Assembly: GCF_946998255.1 (NCBI RefSeq)
Contig: NZ_CAMPYN010000003.1
Location: 1-42,553 of the forward strand
From: an uncultured Helcococcus sp.
GTDB taxonomy: Bacteria > Bacillota > Clostridia > Tissierellales > Peptoniphilaceae
DNA: 42,553 nt
Direction: 5' to 3'
The notes under the pieces: model-generated
What the model saw: only the letters and a program-made list of their open reading frames with translations
Told to the model about the DNA's origin: nothing
The model's database searches: none
Shown: piece by piece, positions 17,389-26,400 of the stretch
Position numbering within the stretch: position 1 is the stretch's first letter
How the letters are laid out: each line of letters begins with the position of its first letter
Position numbers and translations under genes: made by a program

Positions 17389-19146
17389 TTAGATTACGCT
17401 TGCTGAACCTTCGTATACTATTCCAGCAAAAGCGTCTAAGGTTACTAATTCACCATTACCAATTGTACTTGTAGCCTTATCTGCACCAATTATAGCTGGT
17501 AACTTATAATGAAGAGCTGTAATTGCAGCATGTGATGTTAAACCACCTTGTTCTACAATGATGCCTGATGATTTTTCAATATATTTAACCATATCTGCAT
17601 CAGTGTAAGGAGCTACAATTATATCTCCTTCTTGGAATTTACCTTCTAATTCTTCAGCTTTAGAAACAACGCAAGCTCTTGAAACAACTGATCCTCTACC
17701 AATTGCTTGACCTTGGGATAAGATATTAGCAACTGTGTGAACCTTAATCATATTAGTTGATCCTGGTGTAGCTGCTGGTATACCTGCTGTAAGAACAACC
17801 AAGTCACCTTCTTTAATGTATCCATTTTTCAATGCTTCTGAAACAGAGTTATCAATTAATTGGTCTGTTTCATCAACTTTTTTAGTTAAAATAGGATTTA
17901 CACCCCATGCTAAGGCTAGTTTTCTAGCAACTCTTTCATTGTGGGTTGTAACTACTAATGGATTTTCTGGTCTAAACTTAGATATAGCTCTAGCTGTTGT
18001 ACCAGATGTTGTGGCAGCAACTATCGCTGCTGCATGTAATTGAGATGCTATTCTTGTAACTGAATTTGAAATAGCATTTGTTGGATCTGCTTGAATCCAT
18101 TCTGTTCTCTTACTATTAGCATTTTTAAAGTCTATTGAAGCTTCTGTATCCTTAGCAATTTTAACCATTTGTTTTACAGTTTCAACTGGATACTTACCAG
18201 CTGCTGTTTCTCCAGATAACATAACTGCATCTGAACCGTCTAAAATAGCATTTGCTACGTCGTTAACTTCCGCTCTTGTAGGTCTTGGGTTTATTGTCAT
18301 AGAATCTAACATTTGTGTAGCTGTTATAACTGGTTTACCAGCTAAGTTACATTTTCTAATGATATCTTTTTGAACTAGAGGCACTTTTGAGTTTTCTATT
18401 TCTACACCAAGGTCCCCTCTAGCAACCATAATACCATCTGAAACTTCTATAATTTCATCTAAGTTTTCAACACCTTCTTCAGATTCAATCTTAGAAATAA
18501 TGTGTACATCTTCTCCACCACAATCTTCTAAAACTTCTCTGATAGCCATAACGTCTTCAGCTTTTCTGATAAATGATGCAGCTATAAAGTCAATACCATT
18601 TTCCACACCAAATTTAATATCGTTCATATCTTTTTCAGTTAAGGCTGGTAGGTTAATTTTTATACTTGGAGCATTTAATCCTTTTCTATCTTTGATAGCT
18701 CCGTAGTTAACTACTTCTGTATGAATTTCTGTACCATCAATTTCTTCAACTAAGAATTCAACTAGACCGTCATCAACTAAAATTCTTGATCCAACAGATA
18801 GGTCACTTGGTAAGTCTTTATATGACACTGAAACTATTGATTCATCACCTTCAATATCTCTTGTAGTAAATGTAAATTTATCACCTTGTGATAAGCTTAC
18901 AACCATACCATCTTTGAAAGTACCAATTCTGATTTCTGGTCCTTTTGTATCTAGCATTATACCAACGTGTTTTCCTAATTGTCTTCTAACTTTTTTAATG
19001 TTTTCAATTCTTTCTAAATGTTCAGCATGGTCACCGTGTGAGAAGTTTAGACGGGTAACATTCATACCAGCTTCCATTAAAGCTCTTAATTTTTCTGGTG
19101 ACTCACTAGCTGGTCCAATAGTACATACAATTTTTGTTTTCTTCAT
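17389..19146 (-). CDS. pyk: Pyruvate kinase with C-terminal PEP-utiliser-like domain
   Basis: Final step of glycolysis, phosphoenolpyruvate plus ADP to pyruvate plus ATP. 585 aa, the long form found in Bacillus. Motifs: TRLNFSHGDH (around residue 32), DTKGPEIR, the active-site lysine in ISKIESEEG, and MVARGDLGVEI. The last ~110 residues form the extra domain, with GGLTSHAAI resembling the mobile domain of PEP synthase and PPDK; in Bacillus-type enzymes it lacks phosphotransfer function and contributes to stability or regulation. It follows pfkA by 19 bases, placing the two committed glycolytic steps in one transcript. Confidence 0.97.
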   Translation of the reverse strand: MKKTKIVCTIGPASESPEKLRALMEAGMNVTRLNFSHGDHAEHLERIENIKKVRRQLGKHVGIMLDTKGPEIRIGTFKDGMVVSLSQGDKFTFTTRDIEGDESIVSVSYKDLPSDLSVGSRILVDDGLVEFLVEEIDGTEIHTEVVNYGAIKDRKGLNAPSIKINLPALTEKDMNDIKFGVENGIDFIAASFIRKAEDVMAIREVLEDCGGEDVHIISKIESEEGVENLDEIIEVSDGIMVARGDLGVEIENSKVPLVQKDIIRKCNLAGKPVITATQMLDSMTINPRPTRAEVNDVANAILDGSDAVMLSGETAAGKYPVETVKQMVKIAKDTEASIDFKNANSKRTEWIQADPTNAISNSVTRIASQLHAAAIVAATTSGTTARAISKFRPENPLVVTTHNERVARKLALAWGVNPILTKKVDETDQLIDNSVSEALKNGYIKEGDLVVLTAGIPAATPGSTNMIKVHTVANILSQGQAIGRGSVVSRACVVSKAEELEGKFQEGDIIVAPYTDADMVKYIEKSSGIIVEQGGLTSHAAITALHYKLPAIIGADKATSTIGNGELVTLDAFAGIVYEGSASVI

Positions 19147-19165
19147 TTTAGTCTCCTAACTTAGA

Positions 19166-20125
19166 TTAATAAGATAATACATCTGATAATTCATACAGTT
19201 CTTTGTTAAATTCTTCTTTTGTTTTTACAGCTTCTGTTATAGGCATATTAAAGATTTTACCACCCTTATAACCTATAGCTTGTGAACTTTGGCCTTCAAG
19301 CAATAAATCAACTGCTTTTACACCCATTTCACTTGCCATTACAACATCTTTATATATAGGGCTTCCACCTCTTTGTATATGACCTAGTACTGTGTGCTTT
19401 GTATCATTTTGTGTCTTTTCTTTTATTTCATTAACTATTTCAGGAATATTATCAACACCTTCAGCTACTACAATAATGTGGTGTTTCTTTCCTCTTGCTC
19501 TAGTTTTTATTATTTTGTCACAAATAGCATCAATTGAGAAATCAACTTCAGGAACTATTATTGATTCGGCTCCACCTGCTATACCAGCATATAAAGCAAT
19601 ATCACCGCAATGTCTTCCCATTACTTCTACTACATTTACCCTTCCATGAGATCCAGAAGTATCTCTTAATCTTCTTATAGAATCAACTACAGTCTCTGTA
19701 GCTGTCGGGAAACCAATAGTCAATTCAGTAAAGCCCATATCGTTATCAATAGTACCTGGTATACCAATAGTTTTTATACCTCTTTTATGTAAAGCATAAG
19801 CTCCTAGGAAAGATCCATCTCCCCCTATAACTACTAAACCTTCTATACCATGCTTTTTAATTACTTCAACAGCTTTTTCTTGGCCTTCATCAGATTCCAT
19901 TTCTGGTGATCTAGCTGTACCTAAGATAGTACCACCCAATGATATGATATTGTCAACTGACTGTAGGCTCATATCTTCTACTTGATCAGACATTAAACCA
20001 GCATATCCATTTAAGATAGCCTTAACTTTCAAACCCTTAGCTAGGGCTGATCGAGTGACAGCTCTAACAGCAGCATTCATTCCTGGTGCATCACCACCAG
20101 AAGTCAAAATACCGATTGTTTTCAT
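19166..20125 (-). CDS. pfkA: ATP-dependent 6-phosphofructokinase
   Basis: Phosphorylates fructose 6-phosphate to fructose 1,6-bisphosphate. 319 aa, standard for the bacterial ATP-dependent enzyme. Two ATGs stand in tandem (20128 and 20125); the second is chosen because AGGAGG is then four bases away and the N-terminus reads MKTIGILTSGGDAPGMN as in the family. Motifs: GGDGSFLGA for ATP binding, the catalytic TIDNDM, and MGRHCGDIALYAG. Gly at the residue after the GGDGS motif fits an ATP rather than PPi donor. It lies between dnaE (8 bases) and pyk (19 bases). Confidence 0.97.
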   Translation of the reverse strand: MKTIGILTSGGDAPGMNAAVRAVTRSALAKGLKVKAILNGYAGLMSDQVEDMSLQSVDNIISLGGTILGTARSPEMESDEGQEKAVEVIKKHGIEGLVVIGGDGSFLGAYALHKRGIKTIGIPGTIDNDMGFTELTIGFPTATETVVDSIRRLRDTSGSHGRVNVVEVMGRHCGDIALYAGIAGGAESIIVPEVDFSIDAICDKIIKTRARGKKHHIIVVAEGVDNIPEIVNEIKEKTQNDTKHTVLGHIQRGGSPIYKDVVMASEMGVKAVDLLLEGQSSQAIGYKGGKIFNMPITEAVKTKEEFNKELYELSDVLSY

Positions 20126-20133
20126 CATTCCTC

Positions 20134-23100
20134 CTATTTAATAACAATGTTATCTTTTCCTAATAAATTTTCTAATTCACTTAATAGACTTTTATCTTTT
20201 AAGTTTACTTGTATACTTTTTAGTGAATACATATTTTTTAAGTCTTCAAAGTACACAAAGACTTCATTTTCGCCCTTGTATGCTAGAAGAACATTTTTAA
20301 CTTTTTTGTACTTTTCTTTATCATTAGATAATAATTTTAGGTAAAGATTTGTATCATCTTCCATTATACCATTAGTTTGTGAACTTTTCGAGAAATTTTC
20401 CTTATTTATTTCAGTAACTTCATTTAATATTATACTTGGATTTTTATCATCTGAAATTTGTAGCCTACCTTTTATTAAAAGAGCCTTATCTTCAAGCATT
20501 AGGGACTTGAACTTTTCATAATAATTTGGAAAAACTACAACTTCAATAGTCCCATAATCATCTTCCATTTCTAAGAAGGCCATAGCTTGATTTTTTCTAG
20601 TAATTATCTTCTTTACAGAAGTGACAAGACCTCCAAATACAACATATTTATTGTCAAGATTCTTATTTTCATCCATCAAATCCAAACTTGTAAAGTTGAC
20701 CAAAGATTTTACTAATTCGCCATATTCACTATAGGGATGGTCAGTAATATAGACTCCTAAATATTCTTTTTCATAATTTAAGAATTCTCTCTTAGGAAAC
20801 TCATCTATATCAGGAATATCAAAGTTTTTTGAGGATTCATCAAGCATGGAAAATATATCTTCTTGTCCAAGTAGGTTGTTTTTACCCCTATCTAGGTAAG
20901 ATTCATATACATTTGGATAAATTCTCATCATTTGAGACCTTTTCAAGCCAAAGCTATCTAAGGCTCCAGATAAAATCAAGGCTTCAAGATAAGATTTTGT
21001 TAAGCTCGCCTTATCATCTTGTACCATTCTTTCTACGAAATTTTCAAAGGAAGTGAATAGTCCATTTTCTTTTCTTTCATCAACAATGGATTTAATGATA
21101 TTGTGGCCAACTGTTTTTATTGCATCAAGTCCTATTCTAATCTTTCCCTTGTCGACTGAAAATTTACCATATGAAGAATTAACGCATGGGAGTAAAATGT
21201 CTATGCCCATACTTTTAGCTTCTTTTATGTATAGGTATACCTTAGAAGCATTGCCCATAACTGATGATAAGAGGGCAGCCATAAACTCTTCAGGATAGTA
21301 GACTTTTAAGTAAGCTGTTTGCATGGCAACTAAAGAATAGGCTGCTGAATGTGATTTGTTGAAGGCATATTTAGCAAAGTCTATCATTAAGTCGTAAATT
21401 TTGTTTGCTATTTTAGGATCTATACCCTTACGGCTAGTTCCTTCAATTTCAACAACACCATTGTTCACCCTACCATTAACAAAATATTCTCTATTTTCTT
21501 CCATGATTTCCATTTTCTTTTTACCCATGGCCCTTCTTAGGTTGTCAGCCTCTCCAAGTGAGAATCCTGCTAACTTTTGAACTATTTGCATTACCTGTTC
21601 CTGGAAAACTATGGTTCCATAGCTTGCCTTCAAAATTGATTCAAGCATTGGATGTAAATAGGTTATTTCTTCTGGATTGTGCCTGTTTTTAATATAGTTT
21701 GGAATTTCATTCATAGGACCTGGTCTAAATAAAGAGTTTGCAGCTATCAAATCATCAAACCTGCTCGGCTTTAACTTTGATAAGAAGTTTCTCATTCCAG
21801 CAGATTCAAACTGAAATATACCAATCGTCTCAGCCTTATTAAATAGTTCTAAAACCTTTTTATCTTCAAGGTCAATATTGTCAATATCAACATCAATACC
21901 CCTATTGTATTTCACCTGTTTTATAGCGTCACTTATTACAGTGAGGGTTCTTAAGCCAAGGAAGTCCATCTTCAATAGGCCTAACTCTTCTAACTCAATC
22001 ATATTATATTGGGTAGAAATTTGGTCACCATTTCTAAGTAGTGGAACAAATTCATCTACAGCTTTCGATGCTATTACAACTCCAGCCGCATGGGTTGAAG
22101 TATGCCTAGGCATCCCCTCAACTTCTTTAGCCATATCTATCAACTCTCTACTTGTTTGGTCTTCCTGGTAGGCTTTTCTAAATTCTTCAGATTGAACTAG
22201 GGCCTTTTCAATAGTTATGTCTAATTCTTGTGGTATCAATTTTGCTATCTTGTCAACCTTAGCATAGTCTATATCCAAGACCCTACCCACATCTCTGATG
22301 GCATTTCTTGCAGCCATTGTACCAAAGGTCACGATTTGAGCAACTTTTTCTTCCCCATATTTGGCCTTAACATAGTCTATAACTTCATCCCTTCTTTCAT
22401 AGCAAAAGTCTATATCTATATCTGGCATGGATACTCTTTCAGGGTTTAGAAATCTTTCAAAAAGCAAATCATACTTAAGCGGGTCTAGGCCTGTAATACC
22501 TAGTGCATAAGCAACTAAAGATCCTGCTGCTGAACCCCTTCCTGGTCCTACTGGTATATCGTGTTTTTTAGCATAATCTATAAAATCCCAAACAATCAAG
22601 AAATAATCAGTAAAACCCATTTGTTGAATCATATTTAATTCATAGTCAGCTCTTTCTGTGATTTCTTTATCTAATTCCTCATACCTAGCTTCAAGTCCCT
22701 TATAAACCAATTCTCTTAAATATTGGTCATGGTCTTTGTCTACTGTGAAATTAGGTAGGTGCATGGTATCAAAATCTAATGTTATATTGCACCTATCTGC
22801 TATTAAATTAGTATTTTCTAAAGCTTGCGGATAGTCAGAAAAGAGTTCATACATTTCCTCAGGCTTTTTGAAATAAAATTGACTATTTGGAAAACTCATT
22901 CTATTAGTCTGGTTTATTGTAGCAGCTGTACCTATTGCTAACAACACATCTTGAGCTTTTGAATCTTCTTGGTCTGTGTAATGGACATCATTAGTAGCTA
23001 CCATAGGTATATTTAACTCTTCGGATAGTCTTTTTTGTAAAATATTAACCTTTTTCTGTTCAGGCAATCCGTGGTCTTGAATCTCTAAGTAAAAATTATT

Positions 23101-23598
23101 TTGCCCAAAAATTTGATTGTATTCTTTGGCTGCTTTTTTAGCACCTTCATAATCATCATATTTTAAATATTCTTGCACTTCTCCAGATAAACAGGCTGAT
23201 AGACATATAATACCTTTAGAATATTTCTTTAAAAATTCCTTGTCCACCCTAGGTTTATAGTAAAAACCATGAACATAGGCTTCAGAAACTATCTTAACTA
23301 GGTTATGATATCCCTCGTTATTTTCAGCTAATAGAACAAGGTGGTATCTTTTATTCTCTCTAGTTTTTATTAAATGAGATTGTTCGCTCACATAAATCTC
23401 ACAACCTATGATAGGCTTTATTCCTTTAGCCTTTGCTTTTTTGTAAAATTCAACCACGCCAAACATTACACCATGGTCTGTAATAGCTACAGAATCCATG
23501 CCATATTCTTGGGCCCTATCTAAAACTTTGTCTATTTTACTAAAGCCATCTAAAAGGCTGTATTGGGTATGAAGGTGTAAATGTGTAAATTTTCTCAT
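20134..23598 (-). CDS. dnaE: DNA polymerase III alpha subunit DnaE
   Basis: Replicative family C polymerase of the DnaE type, 1154 aa. The N-terminal PHP domain begins HLHLHTQYSLLDG (residues 6-18) with AITDHG. The polymerase catalytic motif PDIDIDF is at residues 392-398, with the aspartates D393 and D395; GPGRGSAAGS precedes it, and the third aspartate region follows. A C-terminal OB fold (about residues 985-1075, VVFGGLVTSVKK ... TIEVVVFPNYYEK) precedes a short C-terminal domain. It lacks the exonuclease insert and zinc finger of PolC, so PolC is presumably encoded elsewhere. Its ATG overlaps the tadA stop (ATGA), so translation is coupled. The dnaE-pfkA-pyk order is also seen in other Firmicutes. 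Confidence 0.97.
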   Translation of the reverse strand: MRKFTHLHLHTQYSLLDGFSKIDKVLDRAQEYGMDSVAITDHGVMFGVVEFYKKAKAKGIKPIIGCEIYVSEQSHLIKTRENKRYHLVLLAENNEGYHNLVKIVSEAYVHGFYYKPRVDKEFLKKYSKGIICLSACLSGEVQEYLKYDDYEGAKKAAKEYNQIFGQNNFYLEIQDHGLPEQKKVNILQKRLSEELNIPMVATNDVHYTDQEDSKAQDVLLAIGTAATINQTNRMSFPNSQFYFKKPEEMYELFSDYPQALENTNLIADRCNITLDFDTMHLPNFTVDKDHDQYLRELVYKGLEARYEELDKEITERADYELNMIQQMGFTDYFLIVWDFIDYAKKHDIPVGPGRGSAAGSLVAYALGITGLDPLKYDLLFERFLNPERVSMPDIDIDFCYERRDEVIDYVKAKYGEEKVAQIVTFGTMAARNAIRDVGRVLDIDYAKVDKIAKLIPQELDITIEKALVQSEEFRKAYQEDQTSRELIDMAKEVEGMPRHTSTHAAGVVIASKAVDEFVPLLRNGDQISTQYNMIELEELGLLKMDFLGLRTLTVISDAIKQVKYNRGIDVDIDNIDLEDKKVLELFNKAETIGIFQFESAGMRNFLSKLKPSRFDDLIAANSLFRPGPMNEIPNYIKNRHNPEEITYLHPMLESILKASYGTIVFQEQVMQIVQKLAGFSLGEADNLRRAMGKKKMEIMEENREYFVNGRVNNGVVEIEGTSRKGIDPKIANKIYDLMIDFAKYAFNKSHSAAYSLVAMQTAYLKVYYPEEFMAALLSSVMGNASKVYLYIKEAKSMGIDILLPCVNSSYGKFSVDKGKIRIGLDAIKTVGHNIIKSIVDERKENGLFTSFENFVERMVQDDKASLTKSYLEALILSGALDSFGLKRSQMMRIYPNVYESYLDRGKNNLLGQEDIFSMLDESSKNFDIPDIDEFPKREFLNYEKEYLGVYITDHPYSEYGELVKSLVNFTSLDLMDENKNLDNKYVVFGGLVTSVKKIITRKNQAMAFLEMEDDYGTIEVVVFPNYYEKFKSLMLEDKALLIKGRLQISDDKNPSIILNEVTEINKENFSKSSQTNGIMEDDTNLYLKLLSNDKEKYKKVKNVLLAYKGENEVFVYFEDLKNMYSLKSIQVNLKDKSLLSELENLLGKDNIVIK

Positions 23599-24050
23599 TT
23601 TATCTCTCTTAATTTTCTAAAAAAATCTTGAATTAACTTTTTCGCTTCATTTTCTCTAATAGCAGGGATAATATTTACCCTATGGTTCAAGCTTGGTACT
23701 TGCATGATATTAAATACTGAATCCGCAAATCCCCTATTTTCATCCTTGCAGCCATAAACCAAGGTATCTATCCTAGCATTCACAATGGCACCTGCACACA
23801 TGGCACAAGGTTCTACACTTGTAAATAAATAGACTCCATTTAATCTCCAATCTCCAAGATGGCTTTGAGCTTCTTTTATAGCATTTATTTCTGCATGAGC
23901 CAAAGAAGATTTGTCTGTTTCTATCGTATTGTGGCCTCTTCCTATGATCTCACCGTTTAAAACAACAACAGCACCTATAGGAACTTCATCTTTTTCTAGA
24001 GACTTTTTTGCTTCTTCAATTGCCTGATCCATGTAATATTCTAAGTCCAT
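23595..24050 (-). CDS. tadA: tRNA-specific adenosine deaminase TadA
   Basis: Deaminates A34 to inosine in tRNA-Arg(ACG), an essential wobble modification. 151 aa from the ATG at 24050, chosen because AGGAGA stands four bases upstream; the frame runs 23 codons further up into a hydrophobic stretch that is the untranslated region and promoter. The zinc site is complete: H52-A-E54 (catalytic glutamate) and P81-C82-A-M-C85. The substrate-specificity region GDWRLNGVYLFTS matches TadA rather than cytidine deaminase. It is the first gene of the tadA-dnaE-pfkA-pyk transcript. Confidence 0.95.
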   Translation of the reverse strand: MDLEYYMDQAIEEAKKSLEKDEVPIGAVVVLNGEIIGRGHNTIETDKSSLAHAEINAIKEAQSHLGDWRLNGVYLFTSVEPCAMCAGAIVNARIDTLVYGCKDENRGFADSVFNIMQVPSLNHRVNIIPAIRENEAKKLIQDFFRKLREIK

Positions 24051-24066
24051 ATTTTCTCCTATTAAA

Positions 24067-24075
24067 ATTATAGCA
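24067..24075 (-). promoter_or_regulatory. Extended -10 promoter of tadA-dnaE-pfkA-pyk
   Basis: TGC followed by a perfect TATAAT (24067-24072) on the minus strand, the TGnTATAAT form, without a good -35 box. It is located just after the metK terminator and within the upstream extension of the tadA frame, supporting the shorter tadA start. Confidence 0.6.
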
Positions 24076-24106
24076 TATAGCTTTAATTTTAATATATAAA
24101 TAAGAA

Positions 24107-24136
24107 AGTCAGGAAGCATTCCTACACTTCCTGACT
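24107..24136 (-). terminator. Terminator after metK
   Basis: A perfect ten-base stem (AGTCAGGAAG / CTTCCTGACT) with a ten-base loop and a T-rich tail (TTCTTATTT), 29 bases after the metK stop codon. Confidence 0.85.
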
Positions 24137-24164
24137 CCTATTTAATTAAAAAATATTTTAATTT

Positions 24165-25340
24165 TTATAAGTATTTTTTCAACTGGTCAACCTTATCAAG
24201 TTTTTCCCATGTAAAACTTTCTTCACTTCTTCCAAAATGTCCATAAGCTGCAGTTTTTTTATAAATTGGATTTAGTAAATCAAGCTTGTCTATAATAGCC
24301 TTTGGTCTTAAGTCAAAGTTTTCTTTAACTATTTCAGTTAACTTGTCATCGTCTAATTTACCTGTACCATAAGAATCAACATAGATAGATACTGGTTTAG
24401 CAACACCTATAGCATAGGCCACGCCAACTTCTAACTTATCAGCAAGTCCAGCTGCAACCATATTTTTAGCTATATATCTTGCCATATAGGTTGCTGACCT
24501 ATCTACCTTTGATGGATCTTTACCTGAAAAGGCTCCACCGCCATGTCTAGAAAAACCACCATAGGTATCTACTATTATTTTTCTACCAGTTAAGCCTACA
24601 TCAGATTGAGGTCCACCTATTACAAACCTACCTGTTGGATTTACTAGATATTTGGTATCGTCATCTACTAATTCACTCGGAATTACCTCTTTTATCACTT
24701 TTTCTATAACATCTTTTTTGATAGTATCCAAGCTTATATGGTCATCGTGTTGGGTGGATACTAAAACTGTATCTATTCTTTTAGCTAGGCCATCTACATA
24801 TTCCACTGTTACTTGTGATTTTCCATCTGGTCTTAAGTAATCTATGGTATTGTCTTCTCTTAAATCTGCTAGTTTTTTAGCTAACTTGTGGGATAATACT
24901 AAAGGCATTGGCATGTATTCTTCAGTTTCATTGCAAGCATAACCAAATACAATACCTTGGTCTCCTGCCCCAATTTGATCATATGGGTCACTACTTTCTT
25001 CTTTAATTTCTAGAGAATTATCAACACCTAAAGCAATATCTGCTGACTGTTCATTTATATCCACAAGTATTTTTATTCCATCTGCTGTAAATCCGTATTC
25101 TTCCTTATTATAACCAATTTCATCTATAGTTTTTCTAGCAATTTCTTCAACATCAACATTTGCTGTAGAAGATATTTCCCCAGTGATGAATACTAAATTT
25201 GGAGACGCCATTACTTCACATGCTACTCTAGCATTTTTATCTTGGGCTAAATATGCATCTAAAATAGAATCTGAGATTTGATCACATACCTTATCTGGGT
25301 GACCTTGAGTAACTGACTCAGATGTAAGTAGTTTTTTCAT
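24165..25340 (-). CDS. metK: S-adenosylmethionine synthetase
   Basis: Forms SAM from methionine and ATP. 391 aa, full length. Motifs: the N-terminal SVTQGHPDKVCDQISD (ATP and Mg binding), GAGDQGIVFGYACNET, and the P-loop-like GGGAFSGKDPSKVDRSA. The start has GGAAGG upstream. It is preceded by a complete SAM-I riboswitch and terminator, so its expression should fall when SAM is plentiful. It is transcribed alone, with its own promoter and terminator. Confidence 0.97.
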   Translation of the reverse strand: MKKLLTSESVTQGHPDKVCDQISDSILDAYLAQDKNARVACEVMASPNLVFITGEISSTANVDVEEIARKTIDEIGYNKEEYGFTADGIKILVDINEQSADIALGVDNSLEIKEESSDPYDQIGAGDQGIVFGYACNETEEYMPMPLVLSHKLAKKLADLREDNTIDYLRPDGKSQVTVEYVDGLAKRIDTVLVSTQHDDHISLDTIKKDVIEKVIKEVIPSELVDDDTKYLVNPTGRFVIGGPQSDVGLTGRKIIVDTYGGFSRHGGGAFSGKDPSKVDRSATYMARYIAKNMVAAGLADKLEVGVAYAIGVAKPVSIYVDSYGTGKLDDDKLTEIVKENFDLRPKAIIDKLDLLNPIYKKTAAYGHFGRSEESFTWEKLDKVDQLKKYL

Positions 25341-25382
25341 TTTTCCTTCCTTTCTTTATATCTTTATCAATTCTTTTTTAAA

Positions 25383-25411
25383 TAAAAAATAGCTTACCTG
25401 ATTGGTAAGCT
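25383..25411 (-). terminator. Riboswitch-controlled terminator in the metK leader
   Basis: A perfect eight-base stem (AGCTTACC / GGTAAGCT) with a five-base loop, followed by ATTTTTT. It starts five bases after the 3' P1 strand of the SAM aptamer, the normal arrangement for a transcriptional off-switch. Confidence 0.9.
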
Positions 25412-25415
25412 TAAA

Positions 25416-25510
25416 ATCTTATCTTTCAGGTTGTCCTGCGGAATTTAGCACCTAATTTAATAGGTTGCCGGGCTTCAACGGGTCCGTCCCTCTGCCACTC
25501 TTGATAAAAT
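25416..25510 (-). promoter_or_regulatory. SAM-I (S-box) riboswitch aptamer
   Basis: On the minus strand the conserved core reads TATCAAGAG, then GCAGAGGGAC, then GAAGCCCGGCAACC, the hallmarks of the S-box family. P1 is formed by ATTTTATC (25503-25510) and GATAAGAT (25416-25423). The P3 and P4 segments follow the usual order (CCTATTAAATTAGG hairpin, then TGCTAAATTCCGCAGG). The terminator comes directly after, then the metK start about 40 bases later. Confidence 0.96.
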
Positions 25511-25531
25511 ATATATTTAATTTGCTATATG

Positions 25532-25560
25532 AGTATATATCTTTGTTAGGCTAAAGTCAA
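25532..25560 (-). promoter_or_regulatory. Promoter of metK
   Basis: -35 TTGACT (25555-25560), 17-base spacer, -10 TATACT (25532-25537). The -35 box abuts the queH stop codon (25561-25563). Transcription would begin just upstream of the riboswitch. Confidence 0.85.
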
Positions 25561-26280
25561 CTAATTGTTGTTAGTATGTATACCTTTAAGGTCTTCTTTC
25601 AGTTCTTTATCTAATTGGTCTTCACTTTTTAATTCCATATTTTTCATTCTTTCTTGGGCTTCTTTTAGAGAAAATACACACCCACAATAGTTTTGCCTAT
25701 AGACATCATATTGGTTACATAATTCTATAGATCTTTTAAAACCATTTTTCTTTTTGAAATCCGCATAAAGATAAGAAATATCATATTTATTTTCTAATAA
25801 TTCTCCTAAACGATTTATCAAATCAGCATTTTTATGTGGAGATATGGAAAGTGTTGTAGTGAAATAGTCGTATCCATGCTCCTTAGCATATTTAGCAGCT
25901 TCATTTAATCTTAAATCAAAACATAAACCACATCTTAATCCACCCTCTTTGTCATTTTCAAATCCTTTTACTGCATCAAAATATTCTTGAGGGTTGTATT
26001 CTGCTTGGATTAATTCAATTTTATTTACCTTATTAACTAGGTCTATAAATCTTTTTTGTTCTGCCTCTCTTTTATAATATTCTTCAGAAGGATGAACATT
26101 TGGATTGTAATATAAAACTCCTATATCAAAGTGAGGTGAAAGATATTCTAATACATAAGTTGAGCAAGGAGCACAACAAGAATGCAAGAGTAATTTAGGA
26201 ATCCCTTCTTTTTCTGCTTCCTTAGCCAATATATCTTCCATTTTTTTCTGATAATTAATTTTTGATCTTGTCTTTTCCAT
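25561..26280 (-). CDS. queH: Epoxyqueuosine reductase QueH
   Basis: Last step of queuosine synthesis in tRNA, reducing epoxyqueuosine; the non-orthologous replacement of the cobalamin enzyme QueG. 239 aa from the ATG at 26280, which has GGGAG upstream; the frame extends 21 codons higher but that region overlaps the upstream terminator and the candidate promoter. The family cysteines are visible: adjacent C35-C36 and C39 in SCCAPCS, CGLC in the middle, and YCGC near the end, which supply the iron-sulfur cluster and redox pair. The motif YYNPNVHPSEEYYKR is typical. No other queuosine gene is nearby; the organism may make or salvage the precursor elsewhere. Confidence 0.93.
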   Translation of the reverse strand: MEKTRSKINYQKKMEDILAKEAEKEGIPKLLLHSCCAPCSTYVLEYLSPHFDIGVLYYNPNVHPSEEYYKREAEQKRFIDLVNKVNKIELIQAEYNPQEYFDAVKGFENDKEGGLRCGLCFDLRLNEAAKYAKEHGYDYFTTTLSISPHKNADLINRLGELLENKYDISYLYADFKKKNGFKRSIELCNQYDVYRQNYCGCVFSLKEAQERMKNMELKSEDQLDKELKEDLKGIHTNNN

Positions 26281-26314
26281 ATATTCTCCCATAAATATAT
26301 TATAAATATATATA

Positions 26315-26343
26315 ATATTATCACTTTTACTATTATATGACAA
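26315..26343 (-). promoter_or_regulatory. Candidate promoter of queH
   Basis: -35 TTGTCA (26338-26343), 17-base spacer, -10 TAATAT (26315-26320). The -35 box overlaps the last base of the preceding terminator stem. A TATAAT further downstream is an alternative -10 but has no -35. Confidence 0.5.
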
Positions 26344-26377
26344 AAAGGCTTATAACTTAACAAGTTACAAGCCTTTT
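26343..26377 (-). terminator. Terminator after panE-like gene
   Basis: A 16-base stem with one mismatch or wobble (AAAAGGCTTGTAACTT / AAGTTATAAGCCTTTT) and a three-base loop, ending in TTTT and TT-rich sequence. The arms begin with A and end with T, so it could also work for plus-strand transcripts, although no plus-strand gene ends here. Confidence 0.88.
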
Positions 26378-26400
26378 ATAAAGTCTAATTCAATATATTA

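Noticed and set aside
23998..24119. Longer N-terminus for tadA (from 24119) with a hydrophobic segment
   Set aside because: The extension contains the extended -10 promoter and part of the metK terminator; the ATG at 24050 has a good AGGAGA site and matches the family N-terminus.
26281..26343. Longer N-terminus for queH (from 26343)
   Set aside because: It overlaps the upstream terminator and the candidate promoter boxes; the ATG at 26280 has GGGAG and gives a normal QueH N-terminus.
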